Assembly: GCF_008312885.1 (NCBI RefSeq)
Contig: NZ_VSSO01000005.1
Location: 62,001-126,000, forward strand
Length of the DNA stretch: 64,000 bases
From: Lolliginicoccus suaedae
GTDB lineage: Bacteria > Actinomycetota > Actinomycetes > Mycobacteriales > Mycobacteriaceae
Reading direction: 5' to 3'
Part shown: positions 38,101 to 50,100 of the stretch, piece after piece
Layout of the letters: each line of letters begins with the position of its first letter
How positions within the stretch are numbered: position 1 is the first letter of the stretch
Notes under the pieces: generated by a model
Told to the model about the DNA's origin: nothing
Database searches by the model: none
What the model saw: only the letters and a program-made list of their open reading frames with translations
Position numbers and translations under genes: made by a program

Positions 38101-41100
38101 GATCATGTGCGCGGCGAGGGTATCGGCGAGCGCATCGAGGATCGCTTGCGGCTCGGGCGCCTGCCCGGCCTCGGGCAGCACGTAGCCGACGAGCCGCTCG
38201 GATCCGGGACCGTTGTCGGCGCGCAGCAGCACAGCGGACTGGGCGATGCCGGGGTAGCGCAGCAGCGCAGCCTCGATCTCGCCGAGCTCGATGCGGAAGC
38301 CGCGCAGCTGCACCTGGAAGTCGGAGCGGCCGAGGTACTCGAGCTGGCCGTCCTTGTTCCAGCGCGCGAGGTCGCCGGAGCGGTACATCAGCGAGCCTGG
38401 CTCCCCGTAGGGGTCGGCGACGAAGCGTCCCGCGGTGAGGTCGGGGCGGCCGAGGTAGCCGCGGGAGAGCTGCGCGCCCGAGACGTACATCTCGCCGATG
38501 GTGCCGGGCGGCACGGGTCGCAGGCGCGCGTCGAGCACGGTGACGCGCAGGCCGGGCAGGGCCTGGCCGATGACCGAGGCGGCGGCGCTGGCAGCGAACT
38601 CGCGGTCGAGCTCGAGGTAGGTGACGTGCACGGTCGTCTCGGTGATGCCGTACATGTTGACCAGGCGTGGCGCGTCGTCGGCGTGGCGGGCGTACCAGCG
38701 GTCGAGCTGGGCGAGGTCGAGGGCCTCGCCGCCGAAGATGATGGAGCGCAGCGCGAGGTCGTCGCCCGCGCCTGCCTGCCGGTCGATCTCGGCGAGCTGG
38801 TAGAACGCGGACGGTGTCTGGTTGAGCACGGTGACGTGCTCGCGGCGCAGCAGCGCGTGGAACTGCTCGGGGCTGCGGGCGGTGAAGTAGTCGACGACCA
38901 CGAGGGTGCCGCCGTGCAGCAGCGGTCCCCACAGCTCCCAGACGGAGAAGTCGAACGCGTAGGAGTGGAACATCGTCCACACGTCGTTCTCGTCGAAGCC
39001 GAAGCTGGCCTGGGTGTTGGCGAACAGGGTGAGGACGGTGCGGTGGGGCACCGTGACGCCCTTGGGCTTGCCGGTGGAGCCGGAGGTGTAGATGACGTAG
39101 GCGGTGTTGTCCCAGCGCAGCGGGGCGATCCTGTCGCTGTCGGTGATCGGCGCCGCGCTGTGGGCGGTGGCATCCTCGTCGAGAAGCAGGATCTCGCTGC
39201 TGGTGGCGGGCAGCAGGTGCTGCTCGGTGCTGGTGGTGATGATCGCGACGGGCGCGCCGTCGGTGAGCATGAACTCGAGGCGATCGGACGGGTAGGTCGT
39301 GTCCACGGGCAGGTAGGCGGCGCCGGACTTGATGACCGCGAGCAGCGCGATGACCAGGCTGGCATCGCGCGGGCACGCCACGCCCACGAGCGTCTCGGGC
39401 CGCGCCCCGGCGGCGATGAGGCGCCGGGCGAGCTGGTTGGAGCGCTGATCGAGGTCGGCGTAGGTGAGCTCGATGCGCTCACCGTCGATCTCGGAGACCG
39501 CGGCGATGCGGTGGGGGAAGCGCTCGGCGGCGTGGGCGAAGGCATCGGCGAGCGTGCGCTCGGGCACGATCGTGCCCGGGTGGTTCCATGCGGTGAGCAT
39601 GGTGTGCTGCTCGGTATCGCTGAGCAGGGCGATATCGCCGACGGGCACCGTGGGATCGCCCACGATCGCGGCGAGGATGCTCTGGAACCGCTGCGCGAAC
39701 ACCTCGACGGTGTCCTCGTCGAACAGATCGGTGGCGTAGATCAAGCCAGCGTCGATGCCGGCGTGCGCGCCGTCCTCGGTGATGCTCTCCCGCAGCGACA
39801 GCTGCAGATCGAACTTGGAGATGTGGTCCTCGAACATGACCGGCTCGATGGTCAGGCCGGGCAGCTCGAGCCGTGCCTCGGGGTTGTTCTGGAACTCGAT
39901 GAGCACCTGGAACAGCGGCGAGTGCGAGGTGGAGCGGTCGGGCCGCAGGATCTCGACGAGCCGCTCGAACGCGACGTCGGCGTTGGTGAACGCCCCGAGG
40001 TCGGTGTTCTTGACCTCGCTGAGCAGGTCCGCGAAGGACTCGTTGTGGTCGATCTCGGTGCGCAGGACGAGGGTGTTGACGAACATGCCGACCACACCGT
40101 CGAGGGCTTCCTCGCCGCGTCCGGCGACGGGCGTGCCGATGGCGAGGTCGTTCTCGCCGGAGAGTCGGGAGACGAGCACGGCGAGGGCGGCGTGCATCAC
40201 CATGAACATGGTGGCGCCGTGGGCCCGGGCGAGCTCGGCGAGCGCCTGGTGGGTGTCCGCGTCGATCGGGAAGCGCACGAGTCCGCCGCGCAGGGAGGCG
40301 TTGACCGGGCGGGGCCGGTCGGCGGGCAGCTCCACGACGTCGGGCAGCCCGGCGAGGGCCTTCTTCCAGTAGCCGAGCTCGCGGGCGAGGATCGAGCCTG
40401 GATCGGCTTCCTCGCCGAGCAGCTTGCGCTGCCACAGCGCGAAGTCGGCGTACTGCACGTCGAGCGGCTTCCAGGCGGGCTCGTCGCCGTGCAGCCGGGA
40501 GTGGTAGGCGATCATCACGTCGGTGGCGAGCGGCGCCATGGAGAAGCCGTCCGCGGAGATGTGGTGGACGACGAGGACGAGGACGTGCTCGTCGGCGGCG
40601 AGCCGGAGCAGCCTGGCCCGGATCGGCACGGCGGTGGTCACGTCGAAGCCCTGGCCGACGAATGCCTCGATCGTGGCGATGAGGTCGCTAGGCGCGGTGC
40701 CGACAGGCTCGAGGTCGAGCGCCACGTCGTCGGACGGCAGGATGACCTGCACGGGCTCGTCGTCGATGCTCGGGAAGACGGTCCGCAGCGACTCGTGCCG
40801 CGCGATCACATCACGGATGGCGGTGTTGAGCAACGGCAGGTCGAGCGTGCCGCTGAGCCGGATGGCCATAGGCACGTTGTAGGCGGCCGACTCCGTGTCG
40901 AACTGGTTGATGAACCACATGCGCTGCTGCGCGGAGGAGAGCGGGATCCGCTCGGGTCGTGACTGGGGAACGAGCGCGGGCCGGTCGGTCGCCTCGCTGG
41001 CATGCTCGGAGATGATGGCAGCCAGCCCCGCGACGGTCGGCGCGTCGAAAAGCTCGCGCACGCCGATGCGGATGCCGAGCGCGGCGTTGACGCGGGCAAC

Positions 41101-44100
41101 CACACGGGTGGCGATCAGCGAGTTTCCGCCGACATCGAAGAAGTTGTCGTCGATGCTGATCCGGTCGATGGCGAGGACGTCGGCGAAGATGCCGGCGAGG
41201 GTCTCCTCGATCGGGTTGGTGGGTGCCCGGTACTCGGTAGCAGCAAGGGTGAAGTCCGGATCCGGCAGGGCCTTGCGGTCGAGCTTGCCGGTGACGGCGA
41301 GCGGGATCTCCTCGATCACCATGATCACCGACGGCACCATGTAGGCGGGCAGGAAGCCTGCGACATGCTCGGTGAGCTCCGCGGTGTCCACCTCGTGCCC
41401 AGCAGCCGCACGGACGTAGGACACGAGCGCGGTGGCACCGGAGGGGCTGGTGCGGCCGAGCGTGACGGAGAAGTCGATGCTCGGGTGGCTCAGCAGGGCG
41501 GAGTCGATCTCGCCCAGCTCAATGCGGAAGCCACGCACCTTCACCTGGAAGTCGGAGCGCCCGAGGTACTCGAGCTGGTAGTCATCGACCCACCGGACCA
41601 CATCACCGGTGCGGTACATGCGCTCCCCCGGCTCGCCGTATGGGTTGGCGACGAACCGGTCGGAGGTGAGCCCGAACCGCTGGTGGTAGCCACGACCGAG
41701 GCCGAGGCCCGAGACATACAGCTCGCCGGCGACACCCTTGGGAACAGGCTGCAGGCGGGTGTCGAGCACGACCGCGGTGACGCCATTGAACAGGCGGCCG
41801 ATGCGCACGGGCTGGCCGGGCTGCATGGGATCACTGAGGGTGGCGACGATGGTGGCCTCGGTGGGCCCGTAGCCGTTGTACATCTTGCGGCCGTGCGCCC
41901 ACTCGTTGACGAGCTCCGGCGGGACGGCTTCGCCACCGACGACGACGAACTCGAAGTGGTCGACCTGTGATCGGTCGACGGAGGCGAGTCCGAGCGGCGT
42001 GATGAAGCCATGGGTGACGTGGTGGTCACGGATGACGGCGGTGAGCTCGTCGCCACCGTAGACGTGCGGGGGCACGATCACGATGGCAGCGCCCGCGCCG
42101 AATGCCATCAGGACCTCGAGCAGCGAGGCATCGAAGCTCGGCGAGGCGAACGACAGGACCCGTGAGTGCTGGGTGACCGAGGGGTGCGCGACCATCGCCG
42201 GGGTGAAGTTGTCGAGCCCGCGGTGGGAGATCACCACGCCCTTGGGCTTGCCCGTGGAGCCCGAGGTGTAGATCAGGTAGGCGGAGTTCTCGAGCAGGAT
42301 GGGGGCGTTGCGGTCCGCATCGGTGATCGGCGCGGCCGAGGTGCGCGCGACACGCTCCTGGAAGGCTGGGTCGTCGAGGAACATCCACGGCACGAGCGGG
42401 GGCAGGAATTCGTGGTTGGCCTCGATGCTGAGGCCGGCGACGGCACCGGAGTCGGTGAGCATGTGCTCGATGCGCTCGCGCGGGTACGTGGGGTCCACGG
42501 GGACGAACGCGGCACCGGCCTTGGTGACCGACCACAGCGAGACGAGCCATTCGATGGAGCGGGCGTAGCCGAGGGCAACGAAATTCTCGGTGGTGACGCC
42601 TTCCTCGATGAGGATGCGCGCGATGCGGTTGGACAGCTCATCGAGCTCGCGGTAGGTGATGTGCCGGTCACCGTCGATGACGGCGGGCGCGTCCTGGTCG
42701 CGGATGCCCATGGTGAGCAGGTCCGGCAGCACCTCGGCACGGTTGCCGGGGCCTCCATTGATGGAGACGATCTCGGCCCGCTCGTCGGCGTCGAGGATGT
42801 CGATGCGGCTGACCGGCGCGGTGGGGCGCGCGGTGGCGTTGTCGAGGAGCAGCAGCAGTCTCCGGGCGAAGCCGCGGACGGTGCTGGCGTCGAACAGATC
42901 GGTGGCGTAGCGCAGGCCGGCGGTGATGCCACTGGCGCCGGACTCGTAGCGCTCCGAGAGGATGAATTGCAGGTCGAAGTTGGCGATGTCGATGGGGATG
43001 TCGACGGCCTCGACGGACAGGTCGGGCAGGTCGAGGCGTGGCTTCTCGTTGTTCTGGAACTCCAGCATCACCTGGAACAGCGGCGAGTGCGCCTCGGAGC
43101 GCTGCGGGCTCAAGGCATCGACGACCCGCTCGAAGGGCACATCGGAGCGGCCGAACGCGCCGAGGTCGGCGGTACGGGCCTGATGGATGAGGTCGACGAA
43201 GGTGGCGTCGAGATCGATCTCGGTGCGCAGCACCAGGGTGTTGACGAACATGCCGACGATATCGTCGAGCTCGGCCTCGCCACGTCCGGCGATGGGCGTG
43301 CCGACGGCGATGTCCTGGGTTCCGGAGAGCTTGGCGAGCAGCAGCGCGATGGCCGCGTGCATCACCATGAACACGCTGGCGTTGTGGGCGCGAGCGAGGT
43401 CGAGGATGCGCTGGTGCAGCTCGGCGCTGATGTCGAATTCCTCGACGGCGCCGCGCAGTGACTGCTTGGCCGGCCGCGGGCGATCCGTGGGCAGCTCGAG
43501 CACGTCGGGAAGCCCCGCGAGGGCGTGGCGCCAGTAGGCGAGCTGCTCGTTGAGCAGGGAAGCGGGGTCGTTCTCGTCACCGAGGACCTGCCGCTGCCAC
43601 ACCGCGAAGTCCGCGTACTGCACGGGCAACGGGGACCATTCGGGGGCGAGCCCACGGGCGCGGGCGGTGTAGGCGACGACGACGTCGCGGGCGAGCGGGG
43701 CGAGGGAGAACCCGTCGGAAGAGATGTGGTGGATCACCACGAGCAGGACGTGCTCCTCGGGGGCGAGGCGGAACAGCCGCGCGCGCAGCGGCACCGCGCT
43801 GGCCACGTCGAACCCGGTGAACGCGAACCCTGCGGCCTGCTGGTTCAGTTCTGCCTCGTCGGCCACGTCCTCGGGCACGAGGGGGATCGCCACATCGTCG
43901 GTGCCGAGGATGTCCTGGGTGGGGCCATCGATGCCCTCGGGGTAGCGGGTGCGCAGCGTCTCGTGCCGCTCGACAACGTCGCGCAGCGCCTGCTCGAGGG
44001 CGGTGACGTCGAGCGGGCCAGTGAGCCGCACGGGCATCGGGGAGTTGTAGGCAGCGCTGCTCTTGTCGAGCTGGTTGATGAACCACATGCGCTGCTGCGC

Positions 44101-47100
44101 GAGCGAGAGCGGGATAGGGCTGGGACGCTCCACGCTGTCCAGTGGCGGGCGCTCGCGGCCAAGCGCGGACTCGGCACGGACCGCGAGGGTGGCGACGGTG
44201 GGGGCATCGAACAGGTCGCGCACCCCGATGCTGGCATCTAGGGCGTTGTTGACGCGGGCGATGAGCCGGGCGGCGATCAGCGAGTTGCCGCCGATGTCGA
44301 AGAAGCTGTCGTGGACGCTCACCCGATCGGTGCCGAGCAGGTCGGCGAAGATCGAGGCGATCACTTCCTCGATGGCGTTGCGCGGCGCCACGTGCTCGGC
44401 GCTCGCGGCCACGAAATCGGGCACGGGCAGGGCCTTGCGGTCGAGCTTGCCGGTGCTGCCGAGGGGGAACGCGTCGAGGGCGACCACCTGGGCGGGCACC
44501 ATGTAGGCGGGCAGTTCCTTCGCGGCATGCTCGAGCAGGGCATCGGTGTCGATGCTGCGGCCGGGCGCGGCGACGAGGTAGGCGATGAGCCTGTCGCCGG
44601 TGTGCTCGTCGCGATGGACGATGACGACTGCCTGCGCGACCGTCTCGTCGGAGAGAAGCACGGCTTCGATCTCGGGCAGCTCGATGCGCAGGCCGCGGAG
44701 CTTGACCTGGAAGTCGGTGCGACCGATGTAGTCGAGCTCGGTGGTGCCGTCAGTGCTGGCGCGCCAGCGCACGAGGTCGCCGGTGCGGTACATGCGGGCG
44801 CCGGGAGCGCCGTAGGGGCTGGCGACGAACCTATCGGCGGTGAGGTCGCCGCGCTGGACGTAGCCGCGGGCGAGCTGGGTGCCGGCGAGGTAGAGCTCCC
44901 CGGGCACGCCGACCGGGGTGGGCCGCAGGTTGCGGTCGAGCACATACACCTGAGTGTTCCATACGGGGGCACCGATGGGCACGGACACGGCGTCGGACTC
45001 GGTGTACTCGTGGTAGGTGACGTCGACGGACGCTTCGGTGGGGCCGTAGAGGTTGTGGATCCGCGCGTCGCTGAGGGCGCGGAAGTCCTCGACCACTGCG
45101 GGTGGCAGGGCCTCGCCGCTGCAGAACACCGCGCGCAGCGTGGACAGCTTGTCGCGCTGCTCGGCGCCGAGCGAGGAGGCGAAGGTCGCGAGCATCGAGG
45201 GCACGAAGTGCAGCACGGTGACGCCGGAGCTGCCGATGAGGTCGGCGAGGTAGCCGGGGTCGCGGTGACCCTCGGGCTTGGCGATGATCAGCCGCGCGCC
45301 GGCCTGCAAGGGCCAGAAGAACTCCCAGACAGAGACGTCGAAGGTGTAGGGGGTCTTCTGCAGGACTGTGTCCGACGAGCTGAGCTGGTACTCGTGCTGC
45401 ATCCAGGCGAGCCGGTTGACGATGCCGCGGTGCGGCACGGACACGCCCTTGGGCTTGCCGGTCGAGCCGGAGGTGAAGATGACGTAGGCGGGGTTGTCCG
45501 CGCGCAGCGGGTTGATGCGATCCGCGTCGGTGATGGGGCTGGCGGAGTAGTCCTCGAGCGGGATGCCGCCGAGGATGATCGCGGGCACCGTGGAGCCCTC
45601 GGGAAGGTCCGCCGCATCGACGGCGATGGCACCGATGGGTGCGGCGAGGCCGAGGACGTACTCGTTGCGGTCGGCGGGGCTGTCCGGGTCGATCGGGACA
45701 TAGGCGGCGCCGGACTTCATCACCGCGTACATGCCGACGAGCAGCTCGATGGAGCGGCGCATCGCTAGCGCCACATGGGTGTCGGGGCCCGCGCCGAGGG
45801 TGATGAGGTGGCGGGCGAGCTGGTTGGAGCGCTCGTCGAGCTCGCGATAGGTCAGCGCGGTGCCGTCGAACTCGATGGCGACCGCATCGGGGGTCCTGGC
45901 GACCTGGTCGGCGAACATCGTGGCGAGGTTCTCGTCGGCGACAGGTGCCGCGGTGTCGTTGAGCACCCGCACGAGGTGGTCGCGCTCGGCGCTGGTGGTG
46001 AGCTCGATCGCGCCGAGCGGGGTGGCAGGATCAGCGGCGATGCTTCGCAGGACGCCCCGGAACTGGTCGGCGAGGCGAGCGATGCTCGTGGCCGCGAACA
46101 AGTCGGTGGCGTAGGTGATGGTGGCCTCGAGATCGGCCGGGGAACCGTCCTCGCCGAACTTCTCGGCGAGGATGACCTGCATGTCGAACTTGGCGGTGGA
46201 GGTGCCGAGCGGCTGGACGGCGATATCGAGGCCGGGCAGCTGGACGTGCGCCTCGCCGAGGTTCTGGAATTCCAGCATCACCTGGAAGAGCGGGGCGTGC
46301 GCGGTGGAGCGGTGCGGCTTGAGCGACTCGACGAGTCCCTCGAACGGCACATCGGCCTGGCTGAATGCCCCGATGTCGGTGGTGCGGGCGCGGTCGAGCA
46401 GCGCGGTGAAGGGTTCGTCGTCGTGCACGGCGGTGCGCAGCACGAGGGTGTTGACGAACATGCCGATCAGCTCGTCGAGCGCCGCTTCACCACGACCCGC
46501 GACGGGGGTGCCGATGGTCACGTCGTCGGTGTCGGCGAGCCGCGCGAGGAGCGCAGCGAGCGCGGCATGGATGACCATGAACAGGGTCGCACCGTTGTCC
46601 TTGGCAAGGGCGCGGAGCTGCTTGTGGACATCAGCGGGCACGGTGAAGGCGTAATCGGCTCCGCGCAGTGATTGCACGGCAGGGCGGGGCCGATCAGTGG
46701 GCAGCTCGAGCAGGTCGGGCGTGCCCGCGAGCGCTGTCTTCCAGTAGTCCATCTGCTCGGCGAGGACGCTGTCAGGGTCATCCTCGTCGCCGAGGTATGC
46801 GCGCTGCCAGATCGCGTAATCGGCGTACTGGACCTCGAGCGGCTTCCAGTCCGGCTCGGCTCCGGCGGCGCGGCTGGTGTAGGCGCGCATGAAGTCGGTG
46901 GCGAGCGGCTTGAGGGAGAAGCCGTCGGAGGCGATGTGGTGGAGCACGAACACCAGCGTGTGGTGAGTGTCGTCGCGCTGGTAGAGCGCGGCGCGGACGG
47001 GGATCTCGCGGGTGACGTCGAAGCCCTCGGTCGCCATGCTGGTGACGGCCGCGGCGAGTTCCTCGTCGGAGGCTGCTGGGCGCGGCGCGAGGTCGGGGCG

Positions 47101-50100
47101 GACCGATCCGGTGGGAAGGATGACCTGGTGGGCGCCCTCCTCGCTGGTGGGGAAGAGCGTGCGCAGGGACTCGTGGCGCTCGAGCAGGTCGAGGACGGCC
47201 TGCTGCACTGCCTCGTGGTCGAGCTCCCCGGTCATCGCGACGGCCATGGGCACGTTGTAGGCGGGCGAGGCCGGATCGAACTGGTTGATGAACCACATGC
47301 GCTGCTGGGCGAGCGACAACGGGATGCGGTCGGGGCGCTCCTGCGGCACGAGCGGGAGGCGGCGTGCCGCTGCCTGTCCGCCTTCGGCGCGGTGCGCGAG
47401 CTCGCGGGTGGTGGTGGCTTCGAACAGGTCGCGCACGCTGATGCTCGATCCGAGCGCGGCGTTGATGCGCGCGACCGCTCGGGTAGCAACGAGGGAGTTG
47501 CCGCCGAGGTCGAAGAAGCTGTCGTCGATGCCGACGGTCTCGGCGCCGAGGAGCTCCGCGAAGATCGCGGCGATGATCTCCTCGACCGGGTTGGAAGGCG
47601 CCGCGAAAGTAGCGGCCCTGCCGGTCCCGGTGAAGTCGGGCTCGGGCAGCGCCTTGCGATCGAGCTTGCCGACGGGGTTGAGGGGGATCTCGTTGATCGG
47701 GATGATCAGCGACGGCACCATGTGCGCGGGCAGGAACTCCCCGAGGTACTCCTGCAGTTCCTCGGTGGTGGGATCCTGTCCGTCCTCGGGCTTGATGTAG
47801 GCGACGAGCGCGGTCTCGCCATTGGGGCCGTTGGCCCCGAGGGTCGCGGCGAAAGCCACCTTGGGGTGGTCGGCGAGGACAGTGTCGATCTCGCCGAGCT
47901 CGATGCGGAAGCCGCGCACCTTGACCTGGAAGTCGGAGCGACCGACGTACTCGACAGTGAGGTGGCCGGTGCGGGGCGCTCGAGCCCACTGGGCGAGGTC
48001 GCCGCTTCGGTACATCCGGGCCCCGGCCGGGCCGTATGGATCGGCGACGAACCGGCTGGAGGTGAGGTCGAAGCGCTCGTGGTAGCCACGGGCGAGACCG
48101 AGGCCGGTGATGTAGAGCTCGCCGGGCACGCCCATGGGGACGGGCTGGAGGCGGTTGTCGAGGATCACCATGCGAGTGCCGCGGATGGGGCCACCGATGG
48201 AGATGGGGTCGTCAGGCTGCAGCGGCTCGCTGATCGCGGTGACGATCGTCGTCTCGGTAGGGCCGTAGACGTTGTGGAATACCCGGCCGCGCGACCACGT
48301 CTGCAGCAGGTCACGGGGCAGCGCCTCGCCACCGACGGCGATCACACGCAGATCATCGACGCCGGAGGGCTCGACGGATGCGAGCGCGAGCGGCGTGATG
48401 AAGGCATGGGTGACCCGGTGGTGGATCAGCAGGTCACGCAGGTCATCGCCGCCATAGACGGTGGTGGGGATGAGGACCATGGTGACGCCGTTGCCAAGGC
48501 TGAAGAGGATCTCGTGCAGCGAGGCGTCGAAGCTGGGCGAGGAGAAGGCCAAGGCTCGCGAGCCAGGCGTGACGTCGAACGTCTCCCGCTCCTCGGCCGC
48601 GTAGCTCTCGAGGCCGTGGTGGGTAACGGCGACGCCCTTGGGCTTGCCGGTGGAGCCGGAGGTGTAGATGACATAGGCGACGTTGTCGAGCCGGACCGGT
48701 GCCCGGAGCTCCGTTGGCGCGAGCGGCCCCCTGGGATACGCGTCGATGGCGGCGCTCACTGCCGGGTCATCGAGCACCACCCAATCGATGGTGTCGGGCA
48801 GGCTCGCTCGCTGCGCGGCCACGGTGACGCCGATGACGGCGCCGGAATCGTCGAGCATGTGCTCGACGCGGTCCTTCGGATAGTTCGGGTCGACGGGGAC
48901 GAAGCCCGCGCCGGTCTTGGTGATCGCCCAGGTGCTGAGGATCGATGCGACGGAGCGCGAGATGCCGAGGGCGACGAGTTGCTCGGCGCGCGGGTCCGCC
49001 GTGGCAATGAGGTAGCGGGCGACCTGGTTGGCCCGCGCGTCCAGTTCGCGGTAGGTGAGGGCCTGGTCATCAGCGATGACGGCGAGAACGTCGCTGTTGG
49101 CCGCGGCGACATCGGTGAACAGCTCTCCGAGGGTGCGCGTCGTGCTCGATGCTGCGCCCTCCACCGGGACGAGGAGCTCAACCTCTTCTTCGGCGAGCAT
49201 GGAGTGGTCGCCGATGGCCTTCGCGGGCGCGGCGAGGCACCGGGCGAGCATCGTGTCGATCCGGCTGGCGATCTCGCGCACGGCGCCGCTGGCTCCGGGG
49301 GCCGTGACGACGAGCGTTGGCACGGCGCTAGCGAGGTCAAGCTCGATCGCGATCCGCGCGGCAGGCGCGGCAACCGCGGGCGAATCGCTGGTGCGCACGG
49401 CCAGGGAGACATGACCCGGGACATGGGTGGTGCCGACGGCCTTGGCGAGGCCGGGCGCGTCGAGCGTGGCATGCGCGAGAGCCTCGGTAGCGCGCTCCCC
49501 GGCCTGCTCGGCGAGCTCGTCGAAGGATCGCGCGGTGTCGACCGCGAGCCGGATGACGGCGGGATTGCCCTCGGGGGCAGGAATGATGGCCGCGATGTCT
49601 GGCTCTCCGGTCAACCGGGCCAGCGTGGCCGCTACCGCAGCGATGAGCAGGGGCTCCGTGCCCGCTCCGCGCTCACGGACGGTGCTCTGGAGCTGCTCGC
49701 TCGTGGTCGTGAGCTCGACCCTCGCCGTGCTGGGCTCGGCCCCGGCCTGCGCCCCCGGCACGTCGAGCGCCTCGGGCAGGCCATCGAGAACACGGCTCCA
49801 GTACTTCTCCGCGTCCCGGCGTAGCGCAGCGGCCCGACCGATCTCGACGGTTTCCGGGTGGATATCGTCGAGCGCCCGGTCGGGGCTCGAGGAGAGGAAG
49901 TCCTCGAGGAACGCCATGAACCGGCCATGCTGCTCGGCGAGCAGCTCATCGGAGTAGAGACCCGGATTGGCCCGGAAGTCGACGTGAGTGCGCCCGGTGC
50001 GACCGCGCGGGTAGATGTTGACGAGAAGATCCTCGACGGGGCCGGAGGTGAGGATGTTGAACTCACCGCTGACGTCGCCGAAGGTGATGTTCTGGTCGAA

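Noticed and set aside
28744-40962. Very long plus-strand open frames (1,509 and 2,215 codons) opposite the NRPS
   Set aside because: They are antisense to NRPS codons in a GC-rich gene where stops are rare; the translations are low-complexity Gly/Arg/Val/Asp/Glu text with no domains.
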